Positions 10,702-21,483 of a stretch of 64,000 nucleotides of DNA are shown here, one piece after another. Location: the NCBI GenBank assembly GCA_027919835.1, contig JANVFP010000001.1:1922001-1986000 (forward strand), given 5' to 3'. The stretch is from Lentinula raphanica (lineage: Eukaryota; Basidiomycota; Agaricomycetes; Agaricales; Omphalotaceae). The first letter of the stretch is position 1. Every line of letters starts with the position of its first letter. Both the position numbers and the translations under genes were made by a program. A model generated the notes under the pieces. It saw nothing but the letters and a program-made list of their open reading frames with translations, had not been told where the DNA came from and made no database searches.

Positions 10702-12882
10702 ATGACGCAGGCTGCTACTCTCGACAATACGTGCGTCCATTTCTCTAACGCGTTCTCGAGATGTTCTAACATTTGAGGTGATCTGAAGGATGGGCGCGAT
10801 GTTCATCGGAGTACTATGTGCTGCAGTGTGAGTTCAATTTATACGAGTTGAATCGGCTCTGAGCGCGACAATTGCTGTGATAGTCTTTATGGAGGTACGT
10901 AAATTAACTCGGCTGGTATCGAAAGTCGTTCACCTCACATTCGACTCTGTCGTTTCCAGCTGCGTGCATTCAGACGTGGTACTATTATGTTCATCAAAAG
11001 GACCGTTGGCCTCTTCGTGCCTTGGTGCGACCATGTCTTATCAATGCCGTTGCAAGCCTTGACTTATGCGATTTTCCTCCAGGTCGCTGCTGTCATGATT
11101 ACCGACACTCTTCACCAAGCTCTGATTGCTCACACTCGTTAGTGACACTTCACAGCTTCTTCCGTCTCTAACGGAATTTTTTCCATAGTGTACACGTACC
11201 TCATCACGAATTTTGGGAACGCTCTTGAACTAGGGAATACCGTATGGTGGGTGGCTATGTGATTATGATTCTTCATGCACTGATTGTTTCTCTTCCAGGA
11301 GTCTATTGGTGTGTATTTTATATCGCGGCTTGACGATTCAGTGTATTCATGTTCATGCTCATGTGTGAATCAGGCAGAGGTCTTGGTCAATGTACGCCTT
11401 AATGCCAACTCTCTGATCGCGTTCTGATTTTCTGTCATAGGGTTTTACAGCAGTTCTCGTTCAAAGGCAAGTAGATGTTATTGTCTGTTACCGAATATCA
11501 ATGTCGAATTGACCTTGCCGTGATAGTTTTCTGGCTCACAGGGTTTGGCAATGTACGTGAAGTGCCTCGGGCCAGTTTAACTTGTTACTCATTGCTCTGA
11601 TAGTGAGCAACGGGAATATTTGGATTTCTGTTCCAGCGGTAACCAACACTGCTTGAGTCATGCGTATGGCATGCTGAGTATACTTTTGCACAGGTCCTTT
11701 TGGTGGCGGCTGAATTTGGTAAGCTCGAATGGCCATCGCAAAGTATCATTTGTCAATTGAACGATTCATGAACATGGAATATTAGTCTGTGTCTTTGGTG
11801 AGTTTTAATCAAGCATGATACTGATGATCACTCACTAACTATTCTTGGCTTCAGTTTTCGCTGTGATAGGGTATGAATCTATATATCAAATTGGCAGTCG
11901 TTTCGCTAATACCTTCCTTGAACCTTCCTTCCTTCCTTCCTTCCCTTCGATGTGCGTACTAGCCTCACTCGTGTCCAAACTTTTGCGGAATTGGCGGAAC
12001 TGTTGACGGTAATTTTGCGAACACATTGTCGTCTATTTTCGTCCAGTTTTCTCATCTTGACGCAGGGTCTTTCCATTACTGTCAATGTACTTGCTGCTGT
12101 GGGAGATACTTATATCGCCGCTCTTTTAACTCTCTTGCTGCATACGTCGAGGACTGGTTTCCGCAGGTATGTTTAAAGGCAAGTTGTGTATCGATAGTGC
12201 TTTGTACTGACTCTGCCTTTTAGATCTGATTCGATCATCAACAAACTGGTTAGTACAATCTTCAATAGACACTGGAAAGTGTTGAACACTGATTTGCTAT
12301 GTCCTTCAGATCATATTTTCGATCAACACCGGTGCACTTACGAGGTACATAATATGCCAAGCGAGTTCCTGACTTTCTTCAACTAAATGAACCAAAATGC
12401 AGTCTATGTGCCATTGCTTCCATGCTTTCTGTAAGTCTCTTGTCCATGTGTCCTATACAACAAATCCTACAACTGACGTCTGTCCAGATTCTCCTTGCTC
12501 CCAATACGTTCATATACATTAGTTTCTTCTTCTGTATGGGTAGACGTTCGTATCAGTTTCTGTTTATTTGCACGAGACGAGAACTGACTGATTGCAGTTT
12601 ATGCCAACTCCCTTTTGGCCACTCTGAACGTACGCTCGCTCCTACGTAAGGATGGGGGCTCCAATGTCCAGGCCAGCAATGATACGGGCTCGATTCCTCT
12701 GGGTGCATACAACACATCTGTTTTCGTAAGCGTTTCGTATCGCTTCATGCTTCTTACTCTGATTTCATCGCAATCAGAACCCTCCAAGTGCCATCTCCGT
12801 TAAGATCGATACGAGAAGGGAATTCGTCTCGGATAGATCAGAGGAGCAGAAACACGCTGACAGTCATATGGATATGTCTTGA
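10702..12882 (+). CDS. DUF6534 multi-pass membrane protein (copy A)
   Basis: Integral membrane protein family expanded in agaricomycetes; its function is unknown. The gene is broken into more than 15 very small exons. Exon 1 is 10702-10730, exon 2 starts at 10789 (TMGAMFIGVL), and an 11-nt exon 10884-10894 follows. Later exons spell family-typical stretches: CIQTWYYY, TYLITNFGNAL, FLAHRVWQ, FIYISFFF, YANSLLATLN. The join giving FLAHRVWQ uses a GC donor (GCAAGT, intron 11467-11526). About seven hydrophobic segments are expected. The last exon ends with a short charged cytosolic tail and TGA at 12880-12882. A (CCTT)n run at about 11921-11945 sits in an intron. It lies tail to tail with a second copy at 13.6-15.8 kb. 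Confidence 0.85.
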
Positions 12883-13555
12883 GTAGTAACCCATGGCTTG
12901 TCAATTTACAATAGCGTACAAACTCTGCAGAACATGGTTACGGCGAACAAAAATCGGTGATAGCAAACACATCCTAGTACATACTACAGTATAAGATGAC
13001 TGTCTTGTATCATAATGTGTGTTCTTGAACACCGAGATCAGAAATGTGTGCCATAAACTGCAACAGCTGTAGCAACAACTGTAGTTCTTGAGTACAGATC
13101 AGAAATGTGTACAATTGACTGCATGCTAAGGGTGCAGAGTTGTATTGAACTACGAGGGGTCACCGGGAGAGCTCGAATTTCTCGTATGATAGGAACATGA
13201 TGATTCGGTCAACGGCATACAGTACATGCATCGTCACTGTCCGCCACCTTCCGCCCAACATACCAGGTTCAAAATAAACCGACATTCAAAGATTCAAGAA
13301 AACTATGTAATCACTCTGAACATGGCGACGACGACCACAGTGTCGACAGCGGGAGCATTGCATCTTAACAGCATTATGTGATCCGACTTCTCTTTGAACA
13401 CATGTACAATTTCAGTTAATATGTACTAACAAAACTTTCGTTGGGTGGAAGTATCAGCTTTCCTTAGAATGCGCCGATGTACGTTCATTCAGCCAGTATA
13501 TGACGAAGCCTCAGCCTGGATGAAAAAAACTCTAAGAAAGAAATCAGCGATGCAC
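12883..13555. other. Gap between tail-to-tail DUF6534 genes, with a short direct repeat
   Basis: The 3' flanks of both DUF6534 genes meet here. A roughly 42-bp direct repeat is present: GTTCTTGA..(C/G)ATCAGAAATGTGT..ACTGCA at about 13021-13063 and 13083-13125. I see no gene. Confidence 0.45.
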
Positions 13556-15762
13556 TTAGTCAAATGCACTAACGGGATTTGAGCTCTCGGAGCCTCCCAT
13601 TTCGATGTCGCGAGATACGTGCACCTCTTGCTGAATAGAGATCGGCTACGAAATCGAATGTTCAAAGGTTCAATTCCAAGTACTTGTTTGCGACTCAGGT
13701 TTATCGACTCACCAGTGCAGCTTTCGAATAATCTCTAGCAGCTGGACTATCCATATCTCTTGCCCAACGGATAGCACTCAGAGTTATATCTGAACTTTTG
13801 GAAGTACGTTTTCCTTTTCTCAGACTTTCACGAGCATTGAGACTGGGTCAAAGGAAAATTATAGCACTGTCTTGCAATCGGTGAAGAAGAAAGGTTCTGC
13901 CTACGTTGCCAAGAACGAGTTTGCATACACTGAAAAATACCGGATAGATTAGGCAAATCGAAGAATACTTATTGGTAAAGTTGAGGTCACTTACGACGAG
14001 CGAGGATGCAATAGAAGGTGATATACACAAAAGTAGTCGGCCAGATTGAGATCTGAAGTCGACAATGAGCGTTGTACCCCTACTACTCCTGCTGAGCCAT
14101 TCACCGAGATCAAAGACAAGACCGCACAGATCCTGATGTATCTTGAACAAGAGATAAGAGAAATTGAAGGTTCGAGGAAGACATACGTAGTAAGTAGACC
14201 AGTTTTCATACAGAACTTGATTAATCGATTCATCAACGCGTCCGTCCTGAAGCACAGATCAAGTATGTCAACGTCGGGCAAAAATTGAATGAGGCACCTT
14301 CTGACACCAGACTTAGAATGGCGAAGAAGGCAAACGGTAGCGAATGTGACGGTTATGTCTCCGCCGAAGTTGAGTCCATTGATCGCGCGCGAAAGTTTCT
14401 ATCATTGGTATGAAGTCGGTCTTCCCGTCTCTATCCTAATCACAACCCGAACGACTCACGCTGAGGTTTGCGAGTTCGGACCAAGTATCATCAGACCAAC
14501 TATAAAGTTTTGAATGCATCAGGAGATCGCGAGAGACAATGGGATGCAGTATACTGCATTCGACGAACCATTTCTCGAAATAGGCTAGTCACGATGAAAC
14601 AAATGCATGATGAGGCGCCCGGATTCGCGGGTCGAGGTATATCCTCACCGATAGTGATAGCAAAACTGGCCAAAACGATAGTGACCTAGAGACAAATTCA
14701 TCAAACCCCGTAACGTTGACTTATAAATACTAAATTTTACAGTTGGACCAATCCAATAACCGTTCTTGTTGCTCACTGTTAGAAAGAAACGACAAGTTCA
14801 ATCCACGAGGACGAGAAAGAGGACGCTTTCACTTTACAGATCCAAATTCGCCAACACATGAACCTATGTGGTCGTCGTGTTGAATGTCATAGCTCTTGGT
14901 TCAGGGGATCAAAGTACCTACAGCTGATACATGACAGCAATCAAAGCCTGAAGGGGGGGAGTGAAATTTGAGTGCACATGCGTGATCAGCTCACTCTACC
15001 ACAATCACACACCGACAACAAAACCATGACCTGAGAGGTGGAAAGATCAGTACCGATTACGGCCGTGGCTGAAGTCAGGAATTCTTACTATCATACTCCT
15101 ACAAGAGAACGAGCAAAGAAATGAGTGTGAATGAGCGTTGTATTAATCCAAGAACGGCGCCGTTCACCATGTAACTGTCCCGAGATAGTTTAGGTTGCCA
15201 AAATTTGACACCAAATACATGTAGATTGAATGGCTGAGCATTACTTGATGAGTCGTGTCAAACACACTAAATCATGGTCGATGGACCGAGAATTAACCAA
15301 AACGAAGTTTCAAGCAAGCATCGAATGCTTACAAGATCAAAATAACCTATCGCTCGCAGCAATTGATGAATATTTTCAGAGACTCAAGGACGAGGAACAT
15401 ACCAATAGCTTGAGCCGGACGGTATCGTGATGGTAAAATGCCTTCAAAGACTTCAGTAACGAGACGGTCAGGTGAAGACGGATATCATACAGAGAAGTAT
15501 AAGTATGTTTGACTGCATGAGATCCCCCAGAGCCTTCGAGCATAATTGGCCAATGCGAAATTAGACGCCACCTTGTATGAAGCTTACCCTCCGGATATCC
15601 TAGAATATGGTGAGTGCCATTGTATAAAGGGGCAGTGACAACGAATACTCACAATACACCAATGAGAAGGGCACCCATCTGTGAAAAGAACGTCATGAGC
15701 AATGAATTTTGAGTGTCCATAAGACTTACCGTGCTATGCAAAGGAGCGACCGTTGTAGCCAT
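13556..15762 (-). CDS. DUF6534 multi-pass membrane protein (copy B)
   Basis: Paralogue of copy A on the opposite strand, function unknown. The ATG at 15762 gives MATTVAPLHST, then after an intron MGALLIGVL, the N-terminal hallmark shared with copy A. Recognisable later exons include YLVSNFGNLNYLGTVTW (about 15.2 kb), GGDITVTFATVCLLRHSKSG then RRTDALMNRLIKF (14.2-14.4 kb), YITFYCILARLYANSFLAT (about 13.95-14.05 kb), NARESLRKGKR, and a charged tail ending at TAA 13556-13558. These follow the exon order of copy A. The stretch around 15.3-15.5 kb (after QTYLYF) is hard to splice in frame and may contain a mis-joined micro-exon or damage. Overall the reading supports a functional gene. Confidence 0.75.
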
Positions 15763-16855
15763 TATCGCAGAGAGTTCGACAGAAAGAGTGGAAAGCTTGG
15801 AATTGTCGAAAAAAAAATGGGCGAACTGGCTTATAATACGTCCTGAATCTTCCTTATATTATTCGAGAACTTCTTAACCAAACATCAATCTACCTAACTT
15901 CACCGGAGTTGGGACGTATCCCACAGTTTCGTTCGTTGGGCTTCGAATATACCTTTAAACCGACAAAACTTACCAATGACATACCACGCCCGGTCGGCAA
16001 ACTCATATACTTGCATAAGTTCGTGGATAGTGCTTTAGAAGTCTGGTGGACCAACTTCCTGATCGATGGATCTTGATGAGTGGTCATGGCACGGATGTTA
16101 CACTGTTGGCTTATATCTTAAACCAACGCTCGTCGTCTGAAAGAAAAAAAAACCTACACCGACCCCAGGTCATGTTGTAGCAACATAGGAACATGAGAAT
16201 AAAAAGGAAATGGGAGACGAGGCGTAGACATATTTGCAGCCTTGTAAAATGTCTCAACCAAATTCCTGGCACATTGGAAACACTCATACACACTTGCCTT
16301 GCACTTGCCCATAAGGGTTGAGCCAGATTCACATTTCGTCCTTCATCTGATGGATCTGTAGAAGATAGCCAAAGACGGTAACTCGTAGGCTAGTAGAGCT
16401 CGGAGGTTTTCTGCAATCGCTCGCAGATATGTATCTACGGAGCGCGGTTGTAGTGAATGGTGTCATGGGTGACATTTAAGAATGGAGAACGTGGATATGG
16501 AAGATTTGGGCAAGATCTTTTCGTCCTGAAAACTTGCTTGGACTCTTAGACCGAGCGCACACAAAGGCACACAACTTCTTCGCCGACGGTTATTTAAGGT
16601 AATGATACACGAAGATTGAGAATGTGTGTGGAAAGTTGAAGAGCTGGTAGTAACATTCCTTTAATGTGGCTGGATACGATAGGATACGGTGTGCACACAC
16701 CGTAGCAAACATGAATCTGAAGTTCGAGTAACCACGACACGTCAATTCTCAGTTCACACGAGGATTCAAGAGAGAACGTATGATTTTGTTGTCTATACAT
16801 GCACATCCATTTAACAGCTCCTCCCCTTGTACGAACGACAACGTCGAAAACACAC
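15763..16855. other. Intergenic region
   Basis: No gene recognised. Two short minus-strand frames (15890-16087, 16111-16332) lack motifs and splice-supported continuation. Confidence 0.4.
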
Positions 16856-17324
16856 TCAGTGTGCGTGATTCTTGTGGTGTTCTATTTTTCGCAAGATTTC
16901 TGTAATTGCACATTAATGAAATTAGAGAAAGGCGCTTACTCAGGTGCACTATCAAGAAAAATTTCAACATTAGCGTCAAGTCGAACAGTTGGAATAAAGC
17001 ACAACTCACTATGGTAGTCGATTGTGTATCCAATACCAAACAGACCTCCAATTAGGGCAAGCAGAGGCATTCCTGAAGCGTTAGCGCCATTGAAGAAGCG
17101 ACCTTTGAGACCGGAGACTCTGGCCGTGGCTGCACCCTTGGGTAACTTGGAGTAGAAATTCACAAGGGGACCTAAACCGTCTCCCGATCCTCCGGACTGT
17201 TGAACGAACGTTGAGGAACTAGAATTTGTTATGGGCGGCAGACGATGCTTACCACGGACTTGGGTGTTGCAATTTTTGGAGGTACTAGTCCACCGAGCTG
17301 GCGGCGAATGAGGGAAGCGTGCAT
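16856..17324 (-). CDS. ATP17: Mitochondrial F1F0 ATP synthase subunit f
   Basis: Small single-pass inner-membrane subunit of the F0 sector. Four exons close exactly to 103 residues: 17324-17253, 17196-17010, a 9-nt micro-exon 16948-16940, and 16899-16856. The sequence shows the family order: an N-terminal RRQLGGLVPPKIATPK, the core NFYSKLPKG, then NASGMPLLALIGGLFGIGYT as the membrane helix, DYHMHLK, and the His-rich end EHHKNHAH. These match fungal Atp17 in length and layout. It is a housekeeping gene, and its micro-exon encodes only part of the MHLK segment after the helix. I have high confidence in the identity and in the 3' splice sites, because alternative joins break the conserved ending. 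Confidence 0.93.
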
Positions 17325-17860
17325 AATGGTGGTTGAGATGAGGACGGTCAATTCGATGCGTTTTCCGGAGAGGTCCGAGTGCTCTGTTTGTCCATATTTG
17401 TTTCTCTTTTACTGGCGCTTATTCAGCGCTTAACAAGCTTCTATTCTCTGACGCCCAGCATTATTCCTAAAGACTTCAATTCTCTTTTGTAGGCTCAATG
17501 CTAGTAGCACCCGAATGCTATACACATCTCTACCACGATAGACTGCTTGCAAGAAATGCGCTCCGTGCTGTGCTGTGATGCGGCGACCTTAAGGCTCTCC
17601 GACCTTCTCGATGCTCTTCGTCTACAATTAATATTATGCAATGCCCGGCTACCAAAAACTTTTGAACACTTATGATATGACAGGTAATCGCATCTATGAT
17701 ATATGCTTGCTCCTATCTGCGTGCGCTAGACACGAGTGTGACGCGTGAATGTTCTCTTAGTACGTTTCCTCTTCCCGTCAACACAAGAATTACTGAAACA
17801 AATCCGTGCCAGTGTATGCATCTCGAAGAGCAGCTTGTGCTCCCTTGAGCCACCATAGTC
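17325..17860. other. Intergenic region
   Basis: Upstream flank of the ATP synthase subunit gene. No further feature is supported. Confidence 0.4.
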
Positions 17861-17863
17861 ATA

Positions 17864-18320
17864 GTGAGCGAACCATTCATTCTGTCATTCGAAGTGGGTA
17901 AACTAAAGACCGCGTTCCAACAGATTCAACAGGCCTCGAATTTCTCTCAGCTTCCGACGTATTTCACTCGAAATCTGAGTCTGCATATGCAGATCTATGG
18001 TGATGATTTTCTTCAGGATTTACACATGGAAGTATTTCGCTTGTATGAGACGCAATACATCCGGAATGTAAGTCAACCTGTGTTTTTTTTTTCCTCCAGG
18101 TGCTAAGATTAAATTAGATTCTAATACTTGCCGGAAAATCTGGAAGGGTATACGACCGCAGGTCCTAGTTCGAGATTCAACATCCCTCGAAAGGGATAGT
18201 GGGGTGTTAAGGGAGAAAATTGTTATCCATCTCCTGGAAGCATTGCGCAAATGTTTCGGGAAGATTCGACGGATGAGCCGTTTCTGCCCGTATCATTCAA
18301 GATCGCTTACTGCGAAAATC
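17864..18320 (+). pseudogene. Decayed coding remnant of unknown family
   Basis: Two stretches look protein-coding but do not make an intact gene. The first (17864-18068) reads EPFILSFEVGKLKTAF...YGDDFLQDLHMEVFRLYETQYIRN and ends at a plausible GTAAGT donor, but it has no ATG, only ATAGTG where one would be expected. The second (about 18160-18260) reads VLVRDSTSLERDSGVLREK then IVIHLLEALRKCF, after which the frame seems to jump to one reading REDSTDEPFLPVSFKIAY. The lost start and apparent frameshift suggest a pseudogene. I do not recognise the family. A real gene with several tiny introns cannot be excluded. Confidence 0.4.
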
Positions 18321-18499
18321 CCTCCTTTGTCTTACTAGTCTTCATCTCACGCCACCAAGGGGCGAAGATCTCTGCAGCCGAGCTGGGTATGTCAGCGTCA
18401 TTCCCTGTGACTGGGTATTTTTTCCCAAATTTCTGGGGAAATATCAGAAAATATTCTGACCGCTCTTCAGACCGAGGTATAGTGCGGGACTGACCCACT

Positions 18500-20180
18500 G
18501 ACTTCTGCTTGGACATTTCGAGATTATTCGGAGAGTCCTCCTCCTCCGAGCAAGATCGTAACCTTTGTTATATTACCCCGAGGTCGAGGCTGCTTTATGA
18601 TTAGTCGCCCATGAATAACATGCCTCGTAATCAAATTGATTACAAGAAGAACAGAGTTGGGCAATCTGTCAGTGGTCTCTACCTACCGCTGGATCATTCC
18701 CTGATTACACGCCCACAGTAATGATTTGATAGGAATGAGTCTCAAATCAAGACTAATTTGCAAGTTCTCAATGATTTCGCTGGAATCATGATACTCTGCC
18801 TCGAAGTTCAAATCATCGAGAAGTGAGAAATCATCTCTCTACTATGTACAAGGTTCGTCTAAGAGGGTGCCGTGATTATAAGTGGGTAACACTGGGTGAC
18901 AAGATTTCGAAGAGACTGATGATGATGATTGATCTGGAGTTTATTAACAGAGCCTCGCAAACAGATCGGAGAATCGAGGAAAGTCGGGAAGTATTACACA
19001 AACTTCCACTGCAATACTACCCAAGCAAGTAACTGTTGTCTTGTCCGGCTTCGTGAGCTATAGCTTCCCGGTTAGTGTGCTGCTTACACACTCGGACTCG
19101 ATGCACATGATGGGAACTGCCAATGGTCTGTGTCAAACGTGTTTCTATTCTGAATGAAATTCTAAGTACATCGACTGCGATTTTAACGTGTCGACTCGCG
19201 TCAAACTTGGGGTTATTTTCAGTGCTTGGAGCCATTTTCGGTCCCCACGGAATTTGCTGAAGACCAAGACGGAGAGACTTGGAAGCATTCGATTGACAGT
19301 GCTTGTACCTCTTTCTCTCAGACCCCATGAACAATTTGACGTGGTAGCCACCCGAATTCAGACTAGTGAGTAGAGACTTCTTGATGATGTATTTTGCTTA
19401 GTACTTGCAATCTATGTGTTGCCTGCTATTTCTAGAACTTGGGCGCAAAATTAAAGTCTCCGAAGAAAGTTTTCCGAATACGAGATGATAGGTATAGAAG
19501 GCTTTGCTCCTCCATGTACCTTGTTGAGCTGCCCTGCTGGCGATTTTTGAGAAATACATATTAAGTTTGTCCGAAAAAACCCCGTACTTCTCTGTGGTAT
19601 ACAAGAGGGTACAGGATGAATGCAATGTTTGTGTTGTACGAAGCTCCTAGGATCCACTGGCTACACAGGATTGTCAGTTAGAATACAAGGTACAGTACTC
19701 GGAAGACGAGACGGGGCCGGGAAGTATGACGAAAGAATCAATGCGCTCGGGTCGGGAAGGGGTGAAGCCGGGTGAAGAGGATTAGGAAAACTCAGTAAGT
19801 GGTCTTTGTCACTTTGAAGATGAAAGAAAGATGAGAACAGTTGGCATCCTTCTCAAGCAAAGGCTAAAGTGAGTTGAAACGACACGAAACTGAATGTTGT
19901 TGATGGAAGCTTTTTTTCTTTTTTTTTCAGCTCGTGATTTGATCTGAAATTGGAAATAAGAGAAAAAAAATTGTGACCGGGAGTTGCCGAGTCACACCGA
20001 GAGATTAATGTAAAGGCAAGCAGAGCGGGCCTCGATTTATCATCTGAACACCCACCTTTGCTTGGCTCAGCCGCTTCCCTCTCCTCCTCCCCTTCCTCCT
20101 CCCTCCATCCGTCTATCCCTCGCCGGGAACAAGAATACCGCTTGGAATCTCGCGACTCTTGCCGGCTCCTCATTATCCGC
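18500..20180. other. Long intergenic region
   Basis: No supported gene. The 3' part (about 19850-20290) is the promoter and leader of the bHLH gene and includes a pyrimidine-rich CT tract at about 20070-20110. The 5' part contains a short imperfect palindrome (TTTTTTCCCAAATTTCTGGGGAAA, about 18418-18441). Confidence 0.4.
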
Positions 20181-20188
20181 TATATAAG
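20181..20188 (+). promoter_or_regulatory. TATA box of the bHLH gene
   Basis: TATATAAG lies 114 bp upstream of the ATG at 20295, just downstream of a CT-rich stretch typical of fungal promoters. Confidence 0.5.
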
Positions 20189-20294
20189 TACGCTTGAGCT
20201 CAGCTCGCGACTTTATCATCCAACTCTTCAAACCCCTTCATCTATCATCTATCGTTTTTGGTGTCCGCTGACTTTGTCGCGTAACCATCGAGCA

Positions 20295-21483
20295 ATGAAT
20301 ACCAACATGATTCAATCCTCGCCCATCTCTGGTGCTCCTTCTCCTGTTTCCGATGATTCTTCCGTTCAGCCACATTCACCACCTTCGTCTGGTGACAACA
20401 TCCAAATCCATAGCAAAACTTTAGGAGGAAAACGTAAGGGTACCCGTCGAGCAAGCACTGCCGAACGTCGTGCCACCCACAACGCAGTCGAAAGAGCCAG
20501 GAGGGAAACTTTGAATGGAAGATTTCTAGTCGGTCTACTTATTCTCTTCATCTGCCGTTGAATCTGACAATATTCGCTAGGACCTCGCCGCTCTTCTCCC
20601 TAACCTTTCCCAACTTCGTCGTCCTTCCAAATCTGCGATAGTCAATTCGTCTATCGCTCACATCCATGCTGCTCGTCGTCACCGCCTCTTGGCTTCTCGC
20701 GAGCTTCGTCTGTTGAAACTCGAATCTGATGCTCTTCGTCGTGAACTTAACGAATGGCGAAACAGAGCTGGTATCCCCAGGATCGATGAACCCGTTCGAG
20801 GAGACGGCTTCTCTGTGGTCCTCAGCGGCGAACCAGAAATCATCCCCATCCCGGGAGGTCCCGGTTACCAAGACGATGGAGACGAGGACGGTTATGGAGA
20901 AGAAATGGAGGACGATTACAGACCTGTTGCAGACAAACCGATGCATAGCGATGAGGAGGCGCGCGCTGCTGCCATCATGAACTCTCAACCTCAGGGCTCG
21001 TTTGTACCTGCGATCAACACGAACGTCCACTCAATGATGCGCCCTACCTCTATGCCATCTCGCGCACATCCCATAAACTCCCCAGCCGGTGGACCTATGA
21101 TCGCTTCGCCTACCAACATGCCCTACGAAAATCCTATGATGGGCAGGGTGTATGAAACCGTCCCCTATAACACTGGAGACGCTTACTCCGGTCCATATGG
21201 TCCGGCTCAAGTCGGTGGTTTTGGTTATGGAAATGCCAATGATCAGGCGTATCTCAAGTCTCTTGCTCAGCATAGAAGATCGAGGAGCAGTAGCCATTCG
21301 AGTGGTAGCGCTAGCCCATTGGGGTACTATGAACAGCCCGGTTGGAACGGAACTGGGATGAGAAACGGAGGCAACGTGAACATGAACGTAAACATGCACA
21401 ACGGTGATATGGGAAACATGGGAATGGTTGGAGGTGGTGGATCTACCATGGGGAATGGAGGTGTAACCTTCGCAATGATGTGA
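20295..21483 (+). CDS. bHLH transcription factor
   Basis: Probable nuclear regulator that binds E-box-like sites as a dimer. Exon 1 is 20295-20528 (78 codons), the intron 20529-20580 begins with an unusual GTCGGT donor and ends CGCTAG, and exon 2 runs 20581-21483. The bHLH lies at residues ~57-110: basic region ERRATHNAVERARRETLNGRF, loop with LPNLSQLRRPSKSAI, second helix VNSSIAHIHAARRHR. H, E and R of the basic region (HNAVERARR) fit class B CANNTG binding. An adjoining Leu-containing helix (RELRLLKLESDALRRELN) may extend the dimer interface. The C-terminal half is acidic, then rich in Gly, Asn, Met and Pro (NMNVNMHNGDMGNMGM), so it is probably disordered. A long pyrimidine-rich 3' flank follows. 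Confidence 0.88.

Noticed and set aside
11921..11946. (CCTT)n run
   Set aside because: Simple microsatellite inside an intron of DUF6534 copy A; no sign of function.
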